From Agapetus fuscipes (taxonomy: Eukaryota > Arthropoda > Insecta > Trichoptera > Glossosomatidae), in NCBI GenBank assembly GCA_951799405.1, contig OX637342.1, forward strand, positions 16,105,298 to 16,169,297: a stretch of 64,000 bases of DNA, in the 5' to 3' direction. The notes under the pieces are model-generated. The model did not search any database. It was not told the DNA's origin and worked only from the letters and a program-made list of their open reading frames with translations. The position numbers and the translations under genes were made by a program. Each line of letters opens with the position of its first letter. The stretch's first letter is position 1. This document shows, in pieces, positions 40,955 through 52,734 of the stretch.

Positions 40955-42954
40955 ATTGAATTTTTCCGGTCACGAGGGATCAAGCATGAAAAGAAACAAT
41001 ATCTCATTATGTGGTCATTATTCAATGTTAATAATAATCCTTTTCACCATTTTTTTTGTGGTTATTCAGTTTTGAAAGATTGCGAGTGAATGGTAAAAAT
41101 TTTAAGAGTGTGGATTGAAAATTGGCTTAGTGATTTTAACTTGTATGAAAAAGATAAAATTTCGAGAAACATGTGGAGGTTTTTATTTAGTTTTTTATTG
41201 GGGAACCAGGCTGGTATCGTAGAGAATACTAAGGCCCTGTAAAATGTAATGTAATTAGCATCAATATACGCATTATAATTTTAGATTCATACTTCATGCA
41301 CGTATGCAAGCAAGCATGTATAGCCCCTCGGCTTTTCTCTTAGTTTTTCTCTTATATTACAGTTCTTAAAGAAAAAATCATAGGAATCATGGAGGCTATT
41401 TTCGGAACTACTGAATCTAAGTGTGATAAATGTAATGAAGTAAATGAATGAAAGAAAGTGATGAATGCTGAAGAGATCTAAGATTTTTTTTTTTTTTTTA
41501 ATGTATGTAAAATATATGTATATGTATAAAAAAAACTAAATGTAACGATAGAAAAAAGTGGAGACACATCTGCGGAGGTGCCGGACACACCTATGGAACG
41601 GCGGCAAGATACAGTTCTAAGCGTAACGTACTGAATAGACATGTTTTTTTCCGGCTATTCCCTTTTCTTCTTCTTCTTCCTCAGCTTTTCTCACTGCACT
41701 CCTGGACGTAAGCCTCCTCCAATCTTTTCCATGCTTCTCTATCGGCTGTTATGTTCAGCCATCCTCGTTCTGCAGTTCCCTTCATTTCATCCAGCCTACT
41801 CAGATGGCTTTTTGGTTTCTGGATTTGGTTTTGGGATGGTTTTTTTTTCTACCAAAGTTAAGTATGTTTTCGTATTAATGAAATCGTACGGTATTTATCT
41901 TTTTGTTTTGTGGATCTAGGCACTTCAATAATCAAGAGGTTGCCAAATTTCTTCAATATGAAATATATTTTTTGCACAAACGGCATTCTCTTTCACGCAC
42001 AGTTACTCATAGTCACGTTTCTCCCATACAAACATCAAACCAGTCAAGATTTCCTTTTGTTATAACAAAAATACTGATATAGATTTTTTAGCAGCATTAC
42101 TATATCTTTTATCTGTTATTTGTAAATCACTTTATCTTTTATCTATCGGTCTTTTGTTGTTGCAATTATGACGCTTTTATCTCAGATAACAAACACAGGG
42201 TGGCTTATTTGTCTGACAAAATATTTATGTCTTGTCGTAGCGTTTCTAAATTACCCATGACGAAATCGAAATAATACAAATTTATTTCACTTTTTTCACA
42301 GTTGGATATTTCTCAAAATAGAGTCTAATTATAAAAATCACGATTTTCGTTCATTCTAGAAGCCGTCTTAATCAGAGATTCCGATGGCTGATAAAAAACA
42401 CAACTTAATTTGGCGGCTTGATTAACTTAGTAAGTAAAAATAGCGATAGTACTTGGATTATATTTTTGGATAAGTATCTAAAGCTACTTAATATTTTTCA
42501 ATTTTCGAGTTCATCTTTGACCTATGAAACCTATTTCATTTTTGTTACTAAAATTTCACAGATAATATCAGAGGTAAATTATAAAAAAAATTTAAAGGGT
42601 GGATATTATTTTTATTGAAAATGTCAATGAGGATGTGATGAAGAATAATTTTTTGAAGTTACCTGCAAGTGTTTTCCTAGATTTTTGAGAGACATTTTTT
42701 TGTGTACAAAAAAGAGCGAAATCAGTTACTAACTTTTTGAAATTAAGTCTTTTTACTTGTGAAACATGTCCAAGTAGCATTAGAGTAAATGTATAATCGA
42801 GATGTTTTAACTTTCGAGGTTATGCTTCACAAAGTGTAAAATTAAAAAAGTTTCTTTGAGCCATACAAGGGTGTCTCAATTATTATCTCTCAATTTTTTT
42901 ATCCATTATCTTTGAAGTAAGGCAGTTTATAAACATGTAGCACATAAGAGCATA
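40955..42954. other. Intergenic AT-rich DNA, no gene
   Basis: 2 kb with no supported exon. 41665-41800 (TTCTTCTTCTTCCTCAG, then CTATCGGCTGTTATGTTCAG) may be an antisense LINE remnant, not assignable. T and A homopolymers near 41487 and 41530. Confidence 0.45.
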
Positions 42955-43035
42955 AGCTTCAAGAGGAAGCTCAAGACACACCTATTTGAAAGGTCATACC
43001 CGGAATAAAGGGCCCTTGAGACTAAATTTTAGGGT
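42955..43035 (+). pseudogene. CR1-like LINE, extreme 3' end
   Basis: Encodes FKRKLKTHLFERSYP then a stop, the standard C-terminus of CR1-type ORF2, followed by GGCGCTTTATAAA, its usual 3' terminus. Confidence 0.6.
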
Positions 43036-43044
43036 AAACGGCGC

Positions 43045-43480
43045 TTTATAAAAAATAAATCTGGTTTCTGGGAAAACTGGCTTCGCGTACCCGAGCGCAT
43101 CAAATTTAAACTGTGTGTGATAGTACATAAAGCTCTACATGGAGGAGCTCCACAATACATCAGAGAGCTCATCACACCAGCAACAATCAGTACCAGGGGA
43201 CTAACGCTGAGATCGGCATCAACAAGCGGCAACCTTCTGGAGATCCCGAGACGAAGCCCCAACACGGTGTTCGGGGAGCGCGCCTTCCGTGTCGCTGCGC
43301 CCGCGGCCTGGAACTCGCTGCCTGACAGGCTGCGGACCATAGATAGTGAGGCGGTGCACAGGAGGCAGCTGAAGACCCACCTCCACAACCCAAGCCTTTG
43401 GGATGACCAAGGATCATGTAAAGGTGCCATACAAATGAACTCATTATCATTATCAAATATATATATATATATATGGAATA
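43045..43480 (+). pseudogene. CR1-like LINE reverse-transcriptase C-terminus
   Basis: Open for about 124 codons (43117-43491), with upstream in-frame WLRVPERIKFKL. Motifs: VHKALHGGAPQYIRELI, LTLRSAS, GERAFRVAAPAAWNSLPDRL, RRQLKTHLHNPS. This is the CR1 clade C-terminal region. GC-rich compared with its surroundings, so a relatively young insertion. It ends near an (AT)n run at 43460. Confidence 0.75.
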
Positions 43481-43925
43481 TTATCGAATGACATATTGAA
43501 CTCAAAATAACATTTTTTTTAACCGCGTCACTCTAGATCTGAGGATACAATATGTAGGCTCATGATTTTACATGCTGCATATGAACACAGAAAAATCTTA
43601 ATTCAAATAAATGCAGAAATTTTTCATAAATGCACTTTTCTCAATGTTCAAGGTTTCGAAATGTTTGTGTAAAAAGAAAACAGAATTAGACAGCGTTTCT
43701 TACAACAGTCACTATTGAAACCCAACACTTTTTTGCACTGACAGGTCGCTTTAACTATTGATCTATCGATAAAACTTAATAATTCACTTAATTGACTGTT
43801 ATACAGTTTTTCGGAGAAACAAACAAGAATAGACGAATTGCATAATAGCTGCCTTAGATTACAGTGCAGTACCCGAAGTGTTTGGTTATACGTTTCAACT
43901 CAAGCATAGCGTTAAGTGAAAAAAT

Positions 43926-44168
43926 ATGGAAACTAAAATGGAAACTCTAGGCTGTGTTTCAGTTTCCATACGATTTTTAGTTAAAGATATGGTTGGAGGA
44001 AAAGATTTATACTTGGAGTGTGTTCATAAATTACGGTGCAGAATGCTAGATAAACAATATATCGATTCTTCAGTGCGATTGCAAGGAATAACGAACATTT
44101 CCTGGTTTATTTGGCAGATCGCCGCGCCAGTGCTTGTTTGGCTTATCTACCATTTGATGCAAATATGA
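43926..44168 (+). CDS. Possible terminal exon of an Ig-superfamily (beat-like) gene; uncertain
   Basis: 81 codons including stop. SVSIRFLVKDMVGGKDLYLE followed by CVHKLR looks like the second-Ig-domain end of beaten-path-like cell-surface proteins, and the C-terminus SWFIWQIAAPVLVWLIYHL is a hydrophobic tail that could be a membrane or GPI-signal segment. A TTTCAG acceptor at about 43956-43961 could open the exon. No further exon was found upstream in this window. A decayed, inverted relative lies at 52735-53150 (minus strand, IAPPVLVYRI region), which shows that this stretch was duplicated. It may be a gene-end or itself a remnant. Confidence 0.3.
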   Translation: METKMETLGCVSVSIRFLVKDMVGGKDLYLECVHKLRCRMLDKQYIDSSVRLQGITNISWFIWQIAAPVLVWLIYHLMQI

Positions 44169-44310
44169 CCTTTCAATTAAATAGTCTTATGAATAACATT
44201 CTACACAGTCTGAGTTAAGAAAAACCTAGAATACGATAATGTGAGAGCAGTTTAAAATATTTTTAAAACCAATTTCTAACTTTCATAAGACAGACACATT
44301 GGCCCAGTAC

Positions 44311-44748
44311 CAGGCGCGTGCATAGGGTACAGGCAAATACATTAAAAAATAAATGTTTTCTTCTATTCCTTTAAATAACTCATTTGGTATGCCGCTGACC
44401 ACCCATGCTGTAAAAATGGTTCACTTTGCCAATGTCACCCCTGTTGAGTTGCAGGGTGTATGCCCATTTGAGATTTGGTTTTTTATGTTGTAGGTTCACA
44501 TGCGGCATGTGCAAGCGCGAACTTGTACGTGTCTGCTTGTGAGAATGCATATAATGTGAGTCTCCTATGTAACATATCTTTGCAACTTAGATAAGATTAG
44601 ATTAAATTAGATTTGAAATTGACTGAAGTGCTAACGATGGCTCCAATCGAACTTCAATTTTAAATCTGAATATCAAGGTTAAATGTGTTTTTTACCATAT
44701 ATTGCCTAACTATTAGGCGCATGTGCCTGTATAGGATGCACGCCCCTG
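44311..44748. mobile_element. Non-autonomous hAT element with nested LINE tail
   Basis: 438 bp, ends CAGGCGCGTGCAT / ATGCACGCCCCTG, flanked by a perfect 8-bp duplication CCCAGTAC (44303-44310 and 44749-44756), diagnostic of hAT. A LINE T250 copy (44385-44612) fills much of the interior. Confidence 0.85.
44385..44612 (+). repeat. LINE T250 tail copy inside the hAT element
   Basis: GATTA subfamily, with a ~20-bp deletion after CACCCCTGTT, ending GATAAGATTAGATTAAATTAG. Confidence 0.75.
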
Positions 44749-45039
44749 CCCAGTACACATACAAACATTGCTAATGTGAAATTACCTCTGATAGACATAA
44801 GACAAACAGACACTTAGGGTACGAGATGTTTGGTGTTAGGTTACGCTATAATAGAGTGAGTAATGACTGGTAAAGAACACTTGCACCAGCCTGCGAGTTA
44901 TTCGTTTGAATTTGCATATAAAGTGTACGAGAAAGAGTGATTCATCAGAGAGTGAAAAAAATACTCGTATGTTTGACCTTCGTTTTAGACCCCTGATTGT
45001 ATATACATTATTTATTGGGTGTTTATCATTAATTGCTTG

Positions 45040-45290
45040 TATTCCTTGACTGATAGGTTGGTATGAGGTTGACCACCCATTCTGTAAAAAATGGTTCACT
45101 TTGCCAATGTCACCCCTGTTTCAGGGAAGGTCGGCAAGAGTTGCAGGGCTTATGTTCATTTGAGGTTTGGATTTTATTTGTAAGTACACAATCAGCATTT
45201 GTAAGCGCGAACTACGCGTGTTTGTTTGTGGGCATACATCTGAGAGCTTTGAATGAATATATCCTTGCAATTTAGATTATAGATTATAGA
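45040..45290 (+). repeat. LINE T250 tail copy, GATTATA subfamily
   Basis: Near-identical to 9058-9310 and 51065-51320. Tail GATTATAGATTATAGATAG. Confidence 0.8.
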
Positions 45291-45534
45291 TAGATACCCT
45301 AAAGGTCAAACTGAAAAAGTATGAAGCTTACATAGGTTTCTCAATTAAATGCACCTTTTTCCTATGTGGTACGAGAGAAAACACTGAAAGAGTGTGAAAA
45401 TTCTACTGTTTATAAGATCTTCATGAGCACTTCCTTATAATGAATTCACTTACCATGATAAGTTCCACAAAATAAAATGTTTTATCAACGATTTGTCAAA
45501 TCAGTAAATCGGCACTTATTCAGTTTTACCTTTA

Positions 45535-45815
45535 GTTCGGTCAATCGCTCGGTTGGTAGAGTGCTTGTATTCCATGCCGTGCCTTCAAATCCCTCCCAGG
45601 GTGTCAGAAATGCACACAAAATAAAATACCGGCAAGGTTTACTTAGCCTTCACAAGAAATGAGTACCCGCCCTCTCGGGAGCTGGGAAACCCCCACTTCA
45701 ACGGAAGTGGTTGGCGTAAGGCCGGCCCCTTACCTGTAAAAATAAATAGGCTCAATTCTCCACATGCGACCCCTTCAGGTATAACGCGGCAAGAAGTTAC
45801 ACTATATGTGTAGCT
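45535..45815 (+). repeat. SINE family B, full-length-like
   Basis: The head GGTCAATCGCTCGGTTGGTA (A box) and a degenerate B box TTCAAATCCC are followed by GGTGTCAGAAATG, AAATACCGGCAAGG, CCCACTTCAACGGAAGTGG (hairpin) and ATATGTGTAGCTTAGTTGCG. Confidence 0.7.
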
Positions 45816-46234
45816 TAGTTGCGTGACCTTTAAAGTGGCGATATGCTTTATGGGCATTTAAAAAGAAAGAACCAAACCTAAAATTAATAAAAACCCCGTA
45901 ATTTTGTGCTGCTTTTTTCTTTTCAGGTATTTAAAGATCTGAGCTGCAAATAGGCATAGACTTTTTACTGTTACTCCTGCCAGTTTAACCTGTTACATTG
46001 TCAGAATTGAACGAGGACCTATTACAGTACTCGTTCGAATCGACAATATATTGTATTTCTAGCGTCCTATGTTTGTTATTAGTTCCTACAAATGATGAAC
46101 TACGACCGTAGGCAGAAACCCTATGTAAATTCATTGTGTAACCCAGATGCTCCCAATCTTTTTTGGTTAGCGGCTCTCCAAATAATCAGATTTTTCCGCG
46201 GTGCTCTTAATACTCCAGATTTTTCCTATCTGTA

Positions 46235-46475
46235 ATCTATGTTACAAAGATGTATAACCATTTAAAAGTCATATTAAATGCATGCGCGCAAACAAACACG
46301 TGTAAGTTCACGCTTACAGATGCTGCATGTGCACTTACAAATTAAAATCCAAGCCTCAAATGAACATAAGCCCTGCAACTTTTGCCGACCTTCCTTGAAA
46401 CAAGGGTGACATTGACAAAGTGAATTTTTTTTACAGTATGGGTGGTCAGCCTCATACCAACCTATAAGTCAGTCG
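46235..46475 (-). repeat. LINE T250 tail copy, diverged
   Basis: Minus-strand copy with several substitutions (TTCCTTGAAACAAGGGTGAC). Adjacent to a plus copy at 46625. Confidence 0.7.
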
Positions 46476-46624
46476 TTGAGAAGGGAGAGTGGAATAAAAA
46501 CGCGTTTTCAGAAAACATTTTGTTCTAAAAAAAAATGCGTCGTCGACAGTCGTTCGAGAATTGGAAACAATTTCCTAACGAGGAAGTAAATTGTCGAATT
46601 TTTCAATGATTATTGATTGTTCTT

Positions 46625-46868
46625 TTACTTATAGGTTGGTATGAGGCTGACCATCCATGCTGTAAAAAAATGTTTCACTTTACCAATGCCACTGCTGTTT
46701 CAAGGAAGCTCAGCAAGAATTGCAAGGCTTATGTTCATTTGATGTTTGGATTTTAATTTGTAAGTAAACATGCAGCAGCGCGAACTTACACAATATGCCT
46801 GTTTGTGGGCATGCATTTAATATGAATTTGAAATATTAATATAAGTCTTTGCAACTTAAATTATAGAT
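46625..46868 (+). repeat. LINE T250 tail copy, diverged
   Basis: Starts ACTTATAGGTTGGTATGAGG; ends TTGCAACTTAAATTATAGAT. Confidence 0.7.
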
Positions 46869-46869
46869 T

Positions 46870-47630
46870 ATTTTGCGGCGCTCCAGGGAGACGTGGCGCA
46901 CAGTTTGGGAGCCACTGGTGTAACCTAACCATGTGATGGGCGGTGTGCAGTTATGGCAAAATATGTATTGCATGCATTAGCACACATAGCTGGAAGGTCT
47001 GATACTTACAGAGAACGTACCTTCGTCTTATTGTACCGCGGGGGAGGAATGACCTCAGATACACCTGGGCAATCAATCAAAGAGAAACATTCATATGGCA
47101 ATCATTAGACGTGAATATATCATGGTAGTGACATAAATACGTACTGCTGTGATTAATTATATGAATGGTGAACAATAATTGAGTATAAAATGCGAAAAAG
47201 ATCAATTGTGATACATTCTGCAAGTTTGGTTCCATGAAAGAACAGCGCAGTGACAAAACAACACATGACAGTACGTCACAATGAAAATACATCACGTGAC
47301 AAAACAATTAAATGACGGCAAACAGCAAAGTAAGCACAATGACAAAACATCACATGACAAAACAACATACCGAAAACAGAACCTACCATAAACTGCACAT
47401 ACAACATCAAAAGTCAAGTTTTGACTTATCTTTCTGTACAAACTTATTAGAAATCAATTACCCATACTTTCAAATGAATCTCCCGGATAATAATGAAAAT
47501 GGGACATTATTTCACTTAAAATTCTTTAGCCTTGGCGTCCAGATGAGTAAAAACTATATCGAAAGAAGTCAAAATCCCGCAAACGCACGCAACTAAGCTA
47601 TCCATATAGAGTAACTTCTTACCTGCATTA
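46870..47630. other. Intergenic, with a degenerate ATGACAAAACA repeat
   Basis: 47245-47370 has about seven loose repeats of (C)ATGACAAAACA(T/A)CAC. No gene. Confidence 0.45.
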
Positions 47631-47639
47631 TCCCCGAAG

Positions 47640-47866
47640 CATGTGGCGATTTGGGACCTAATTATTTTTACGGGTAAGGGCGCTGGCCTTATTTCCCAGG
47701 TTCCGGGGGGGCCGATTCTTATTTATTGTGAAGGCTGAGTACACCTTGTCGGTATTTATTTTGGGTTTGAAATAGATACCGAAATGGGAAATCGTGCCTG
47801 ACACCCTCGGTGGGGATCTAACCCTTACTCTCTGCATGGAAAGCAAGTGAGCTATCGACTGGATTT
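47640..47866 (-). repeat. SINE family B
   Basis: Minus-strand copy: head near 47866 (CAGTCGATAGCTCACTTGCT), body GTGAAGGCTGAGTACACC on the plus strand. Abuts a SINE A. Confidence 0.65.
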
Positions 47867-47867
47867 T

Positions 47868-48102
47868 GTACGAGCTTGGTCGTCGCTACAAAGCACCAAT
47901 TTTCAAGACTCCGGCCCAGTTGCTGTAAGGCTGGATGGACCTTTTGTGACCGGTCTTTGGTAAAGGTGTATCAATTTTTCAACCCAGTGAAGGGATATTT
48001 GAAAATATAAATGGTATATTTTTTGTGCTCCGCCGGGATTCGAGCCCACAAGCTTCCATTTACGAGTGCGAAGTGTTACCACTGGACTACGGACCGGTTT
48101 CC
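47868..48102 (-). repeat. SINE family A, tRNA-headed
   Basis: Minus-strand head 48102-48035 with GGTCCGTAGTCCAGTGGTAA and GGCTCGAATCCCGGCGGAGC; body to GAGCTTGGTCGTCGC (plus strand) at 47872. Confidence 0.75.
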
Positions 48103-48706
48103 GTTTTTGAATAAAAACTGGACTTAACACCCTATGGCTCCGAGTTCCAGATATATTTGACTTTGTACAGAGAATGTCAAAACAAACCCACACTGTTAAA
48201 CCATCGATAGTTTTACATAATAAATAATAATCGTTGACACAGTGCAGCTGTCATTTCAATGTAAAGAAGTGCAAAGCAAACCACTTCTGAGTGTCGGTTA
48301 AATAAAATCTAAATAAATGGCTTTGTTGACACAGTAAATAAATGAAAAATGAAGTAACAGCTTTGTGATGCCAGCATCATGTATTGTTGTATCAGATTTT
48401 CGTGTGTTGACCGCTTTTAATATTGAAAAGAATTTGTAGTGCGTGGGCTTAATTCCTTGTTTTGAGGCACTACACCATTTTGGGTCGTCATGTCGTTTGG
48501 TTACATAATTTGTCTCGTACAAATCAGTCGATTCACAAGTCTCGATTTTACTTTTATGGAAAATCTTAAATGCTCAAATGCCAGAACATTACCTACATTT
48601 TGAAATGTTTTACTGGGGCAAACAAAAACACAAAATATGTATGACATACGTGAGCTATAATTCAAGGCAAAAAAATTCAAACCCTTGTCTACCAGTTACC
48701 CTTAGT

Positions 48707-48938
48707 ACGAGTTGCAAAACTTGAGAAAAGTAAAGTTTACGGAAAACATTAAAGAGTGATTTTCCCCAAAATCTTCCGTTTTTGTTTCTTACACTTTATG
48801 GTCTTAGCAAAAGAGTTACAGTGATGAAGAACATCAAGAAAATCAACAAACAAAAACGGCAGATTTTGGGAAAAACCACTCTTTGATACTTTCCGTAAAC
48901 TTTACTTTACTCAAGTTTTGCAACTCGTTCTAAGGGTA
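48707..48938. mobile_element. Foldback MITE (TACCCTTAG...CTAAGGGTA)
   Basis: Arms of about 95 bp inverted: ACGAGTTGCAAAACTTGAG against CTCAAGTTTTGCAACTCGT, and AAAGTAAAGTTTAC against GTAAACTTTACTTT. A half-copy lies just upstream of Gr-A (18345). Confidence 0.8.
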
Positions 48939-48939
48939 C

Positions 48940-50200
48940 TTGATACTACGATGAAAATTATTCTAAACCATATTTAAATAAAGATCTTTGTGGATCTAAT
49001 CACATTAGAAGGTGTCTTAAAGCTGAGTTTGGTAAAATTGAGTTGTACTCAGTCCTCAGTCGCCGTACAGAGTCGCCGTACAGAGTCGCCGACAACGAAA
49101 CGTCGAGAATTAATTAAATTCTCCCATAACGCTTCGACTAATATCCGAAAAGTTTAATTACCTAACTGTGAAGTATTTTTTATTGTTGATATGTCAAACA
49201 ACCGTAATTACAGCTTAAACCTAACAATTACCAAGACGTAAAATAAAATTACGTGTAAATTTGCAAAGGATTATTTTATTGATTTTAAAATGTTTTTAGT
49301 TTTTTTTTTTGATTGACAGATGACGAATATTTACCAGTCATACCTGGCACATTTGCACGCATACTCGTACAGGTATATTAGAGGAAGACATCACAAACGC
49401 TGGTTTTCAAATGATAAAAAAATGGTCCGTCAATCAGAATTGAATCAAGAAAAATATTTTAGCATTGAAAGGTCTTGTTCGTGATTTACTGGGATTTTTA
49501 TTTGGATGACCGAATATAAACAATATGCTTTTTTACACCTTTTTGTTTAGTCATATATTTATTATGTTATCATATTTTTTACGCTAGATTTTAGTTTTTT
49601 CTATAATCGTGAGAAATCAATTAAGTATATTTTTTTAGCGACACGTATGCAAAGTTTTTGTCATATATTTTTTTGACTTGACTTCAATCGACCGCTCTTA
49701 TTTATCTTATCTGCAAACTTTTAAATATGGGTTTATATCTTATATTGATTTACCATTCAGTATACTGTTAGATATTAGCTTCGTTTTTCCATCAAATAGT
49801 ACAATGTTTTGATACCCACTTACGAGTAGGTACTAGGTATGTATTTTCTTCTGCGAATGACATTAATTTTTATTGTGATATAAAGACTTATGAAATGTGC
49901 TTCTATTCAGTTTTTGTGGATGCGATATTTTACTTAGGAAGGATCGACGTATAAAATAACAAAAGTTATGTAGGTATGTATTATTTTTCAAATGATTTTA
50001 ATTTGTAATTTCTTACCAATATAACGGAAGTTAGACATGTTGTACAGAACTATAAAACTAATTTTACGAACCGTGTTGTAGAGAAGAGAGGAGTTTCTCA
50101 ACGTTTCGTCGAAGGCGTATCCAACTTTAAGAAGACGTGTCTCTTCTTCGACAATGAAGGACGAACTCATCGAAGAAGAAAAACGTTTCCAATATCTCAA
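48940..50200. other. Intergenic AT-rich DNA, no gene
   Basis: 49060-49090 has a duplicated GTCGCCGTACAGA. 49080-49170 resembles 10240-10340. An open minus frame at 49988-50248 has no recognisable family or splice context. Confidence 0.4.
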
Positions 50201-50201
50201 G

Positions 50202-50319
50202 TATAAAACTAACCTTGATCGCGTAAATAAAAAGTGTATGGAATGCACAATTGCACCCCTAGTGAATTATTTAGTTTTCATACATTTTCTTCGATTTACG
50301 CAATCAAGGTGAGTTTATA
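50202..50319. mobile_element. Small foldback element
   Basis: Left TATAAAACTAACCTTGATCG pairs with right CAATCAAGGTGAGTTTATA. A half-copy (TTTAGTTTTCATACATTTTC) lies at 63065. Confidence 0.55.
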
Positions 50320-50326
50320 CAAAAGG

Positions 50327-50905
50327 CTGTAACTGTAACTGTAACTCTGTCGCCATTCCGCTAGGGGTGGCCAGAGCCTCTGCAGAGCTGCCTCCATTTT
50401 TTCCTATCCTTACATACCTCTTTCAATTCATTCATATTCATCACCTTTTTCATGCATTTTCTTCTTTTACGCTCACTTTGTATATCCCATTCTTTCACAA
50501 CCTCCTCAATCTGATCACTCCATACTTTTCTCGGTCGTCCCTTCCCTCTTTTTCCTTTCACACTTTCTTTGTATTCATACTTTGTCAGTCTATCATCATT
50601 CATTCTTTCCACATGCCCAAACCATCTCATCACAATCTTTTGTACCTTAACTTTCACATCCTCATTCAAATTACATTCTTTTTTTACCCATTCATTCCTA
50701 ACACTATCCCTCAGAGTTTTATCGTCATGCTTCTAAATTGCTTCATTTCCACCGTACATACTTAACTCATTTCGCTATCGTTCACTGTTCATGCTTCACT
50801 TCCATACATCAAAGTCGGTAACAATATGCCATTGTGTACCGCCATTCTCAGATCCATAGTCAATCGCTTGTTCTTTGCTATTCTTCCTATTGCACCGACC
50901 ACTTG
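50327..50905 (-). pseudogene. LINE reverse-transcriptase C-terminus, second subfamily
   Basis: Minus-strand frame 50669-50361 encodes RWFGHVERMNDDRLTKYEY, GKGRPRKVWSDQIEEVV and MNELKEVCKDRKKWRQLC, then a stop. The upstream part to about 50905 is frame-shifted. It ends in a GTTACA microsatellite (50327-50350) instead of a T250 tail, so it is related to, but distinct from, the 17640 LINE. Confidence 0.75.
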
Positions 50906-51064
50906 CTTTCCCTTACACATCCTTGGCACTTGATATTTTTCATGTTTATAATAATAAATAATATTAAATTCAAAGTGACCGCTATCGCAAATGAATATTT
51001 TACAATATCAACAGAATAAATAAGTTGTTAAAAAATAAATCTGCTTGGAATATATTGTTTCATT

Positions 51065-51320
51065 CTATAATCTATAATCTATAATCTAAGTTGCAAGGAT
51101 ATATTCATTCAAAGCTCTCAGATGTATGCCCACAAACAAACACGTGTAGTTCGCGCTTACAAATGCTGATTGTGTACTTACAAATAAAATCCAAACCTCA
51201 AATGAACATAAGCCCTGCAACTCTTGCCGACATTCCCTGAAACAGGGGTGACATTGGCAAAGTGAACCATTTTTTACAGTATGGGTGGTCAGCCTCATAC
51301 CAACCTATAAGTCAAGGAAT
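51065..51320 (-). repeat. LINE T250 tail copy, GATTATA subfamily
   Basis: Almost identical to 9058-9310. Tail TATAATCTATAATCTATAATCT. Confidence 0.8.
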
Positions 51321-51714
51321 ACGAGTACCTAATAAATAACATTTAAGTATAAGAAAACAACAAAACCTTAAAAATAAATCTATACAAAAAAAGTAAAAAA
51401 TGTCTTACATTATCTTCTGTCTTCATTACATTTTTATAAAGTCCGCATGATTTATGTTCACACCTCAATACAATAGAACGGGCAATAAATATTTGCCATA
51501 CATTCTGCAAGCTCAGCGAAATGTATTATTTAATATCCTAAATTTATTAGGTATTGTGTTTGCATCTATTTCAATAGCTGTAGAAATGTATGACAGTCAA
51601 TAAAGTTTTTTTTTTTTTTCAAAAAAAATATCTCAGGCTATACAATGATCCATAGCTCTGGGCTATAAGTTTTTATTCGAATTAAAATTAGACCATATTT
51701 TAAATTACTTGAAA

Positions 51715-51905
51715 TGAATCAAGTATGCAAGGATCGAAAAAAAATGGTGGTTGATCTGCAATGCCGACAGCTAAGCATAACGCTTTTAAATTTTAACTGT
51801 TCATTTAAATTGTAAGAGTGTATTTCATACCTTTTTTTCATTTATTGTTTGTTTTATATGGTTAATTATAAATTATCATTTTGTTCCTGGACTTATGAAC
51901 TAGTT
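51715..51905 (+). repeat. LINE RT-end fragment without T250 tail
   Basis: GTATGCAAGGATCGAAAAAAAATGG.GG matches the CKDRKKW region; the sequence fades after TCCTGGACTTATG, where T250 would begin. Confidence 0.55.
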
Positions 51906-52145
51906 AGCAATATAAGGTAGTGGGTTCTATTGATTCTGGTCCCAAAAAAGCATCAAATAATTTTCGAAAATGCTTATCTTTGGTTAAAAAGAATACCTAG
52001 ACACCTTTCTAAAAGACAGATTACAATATCTAGGTTTTCTTGCGAAATTGCCGCTGACTTGCGTCGATCAAGCGTATACCAGAAGAGGGCTCTTGAGGTG
52101 TGATTCACGAGGTAAAAAATATTTATCTTCCGAAGCGACATATTA

Positions 52146-52693
52146 AGCGACATATAAGCGACTTTCAACAATAAAATGAAAAAAAAAGAAGAGACTGTAC
52201 CTTCCTCTGTAACTTGATGAAGTTATTGAATGAAATAAAGATCTGCCAATTTGTTTATTTGCACAGAATATTAAATTTCTCTTATCGAGAGATAATTCCT
52301 TGACTAAGAATAATTCCTTCACTGATAGGTTGGTATGAGGTTGTAAAAAATGGTTCACTTTGTCAATGTCACCCCTGTTTCATGGAAGGTCGGCAAAAGT
52401 TGCAGGGCTTATGTTCATTTGAGATTTGGTTTTTATGTTGTAGGTTCACATGAGGCATGTGCAAGCGCGAGCTTGTACGTGTCTGGTTGTGGGAATGCAT
52501 GTAATGTGAATCTCCAATGTAACATATCTTTGCAACTTAGATTAGATTAGATTAGAAGCGACATATCAATGACTTCAAAAAAAAAAGAAGAGACTGTACC
52601 TTCCTCTGTAACTTGATGAAGTTATTGAATGAATTAAAGATCTACCAATTTGTTTATTTGCACAGAATATTAAATTTTATCTTGTTGAGAGAC
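52146..52693. repeat. ~140-bp direct repeats flanking a LINE tail
   Basis: 52146-52292 and 52555-52693 are direct copies (AGCGACATATAAGCGAC / AGCGACATATCAATGAC, then GAAGAGACTGTACCTTCCTC and TTTATTTGCACAGAATATTA). They exactly bracket the LINE copy at 52310-52554, like an unusually long target-site duplication. Confidence 0.8.
52310..52554 (+). repeat. LINE T250 tail copy, GATTA subfamily
   Basis: Short internal loss near the 5' end (GACCACCCATAC missing). Tail GATTAGATTAGATTAG. Confidence 0.8.
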
Positions 52694-52734
52694 ATTTCGC
52701 TGTCTTAGTTCTTGTTTACCGTATACGCCATTGA

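Noticed and set aside
47312..47596. 94-codon plus-strand frame
   Set aside because: Built largely from the degenerate ATGACAAAACA repeat; no domain.
49988..50248. 86-codon minus-strand frame
   Set aside because: No recognisable motif, splice context or paralogue in the window; overlaps a foldback element.
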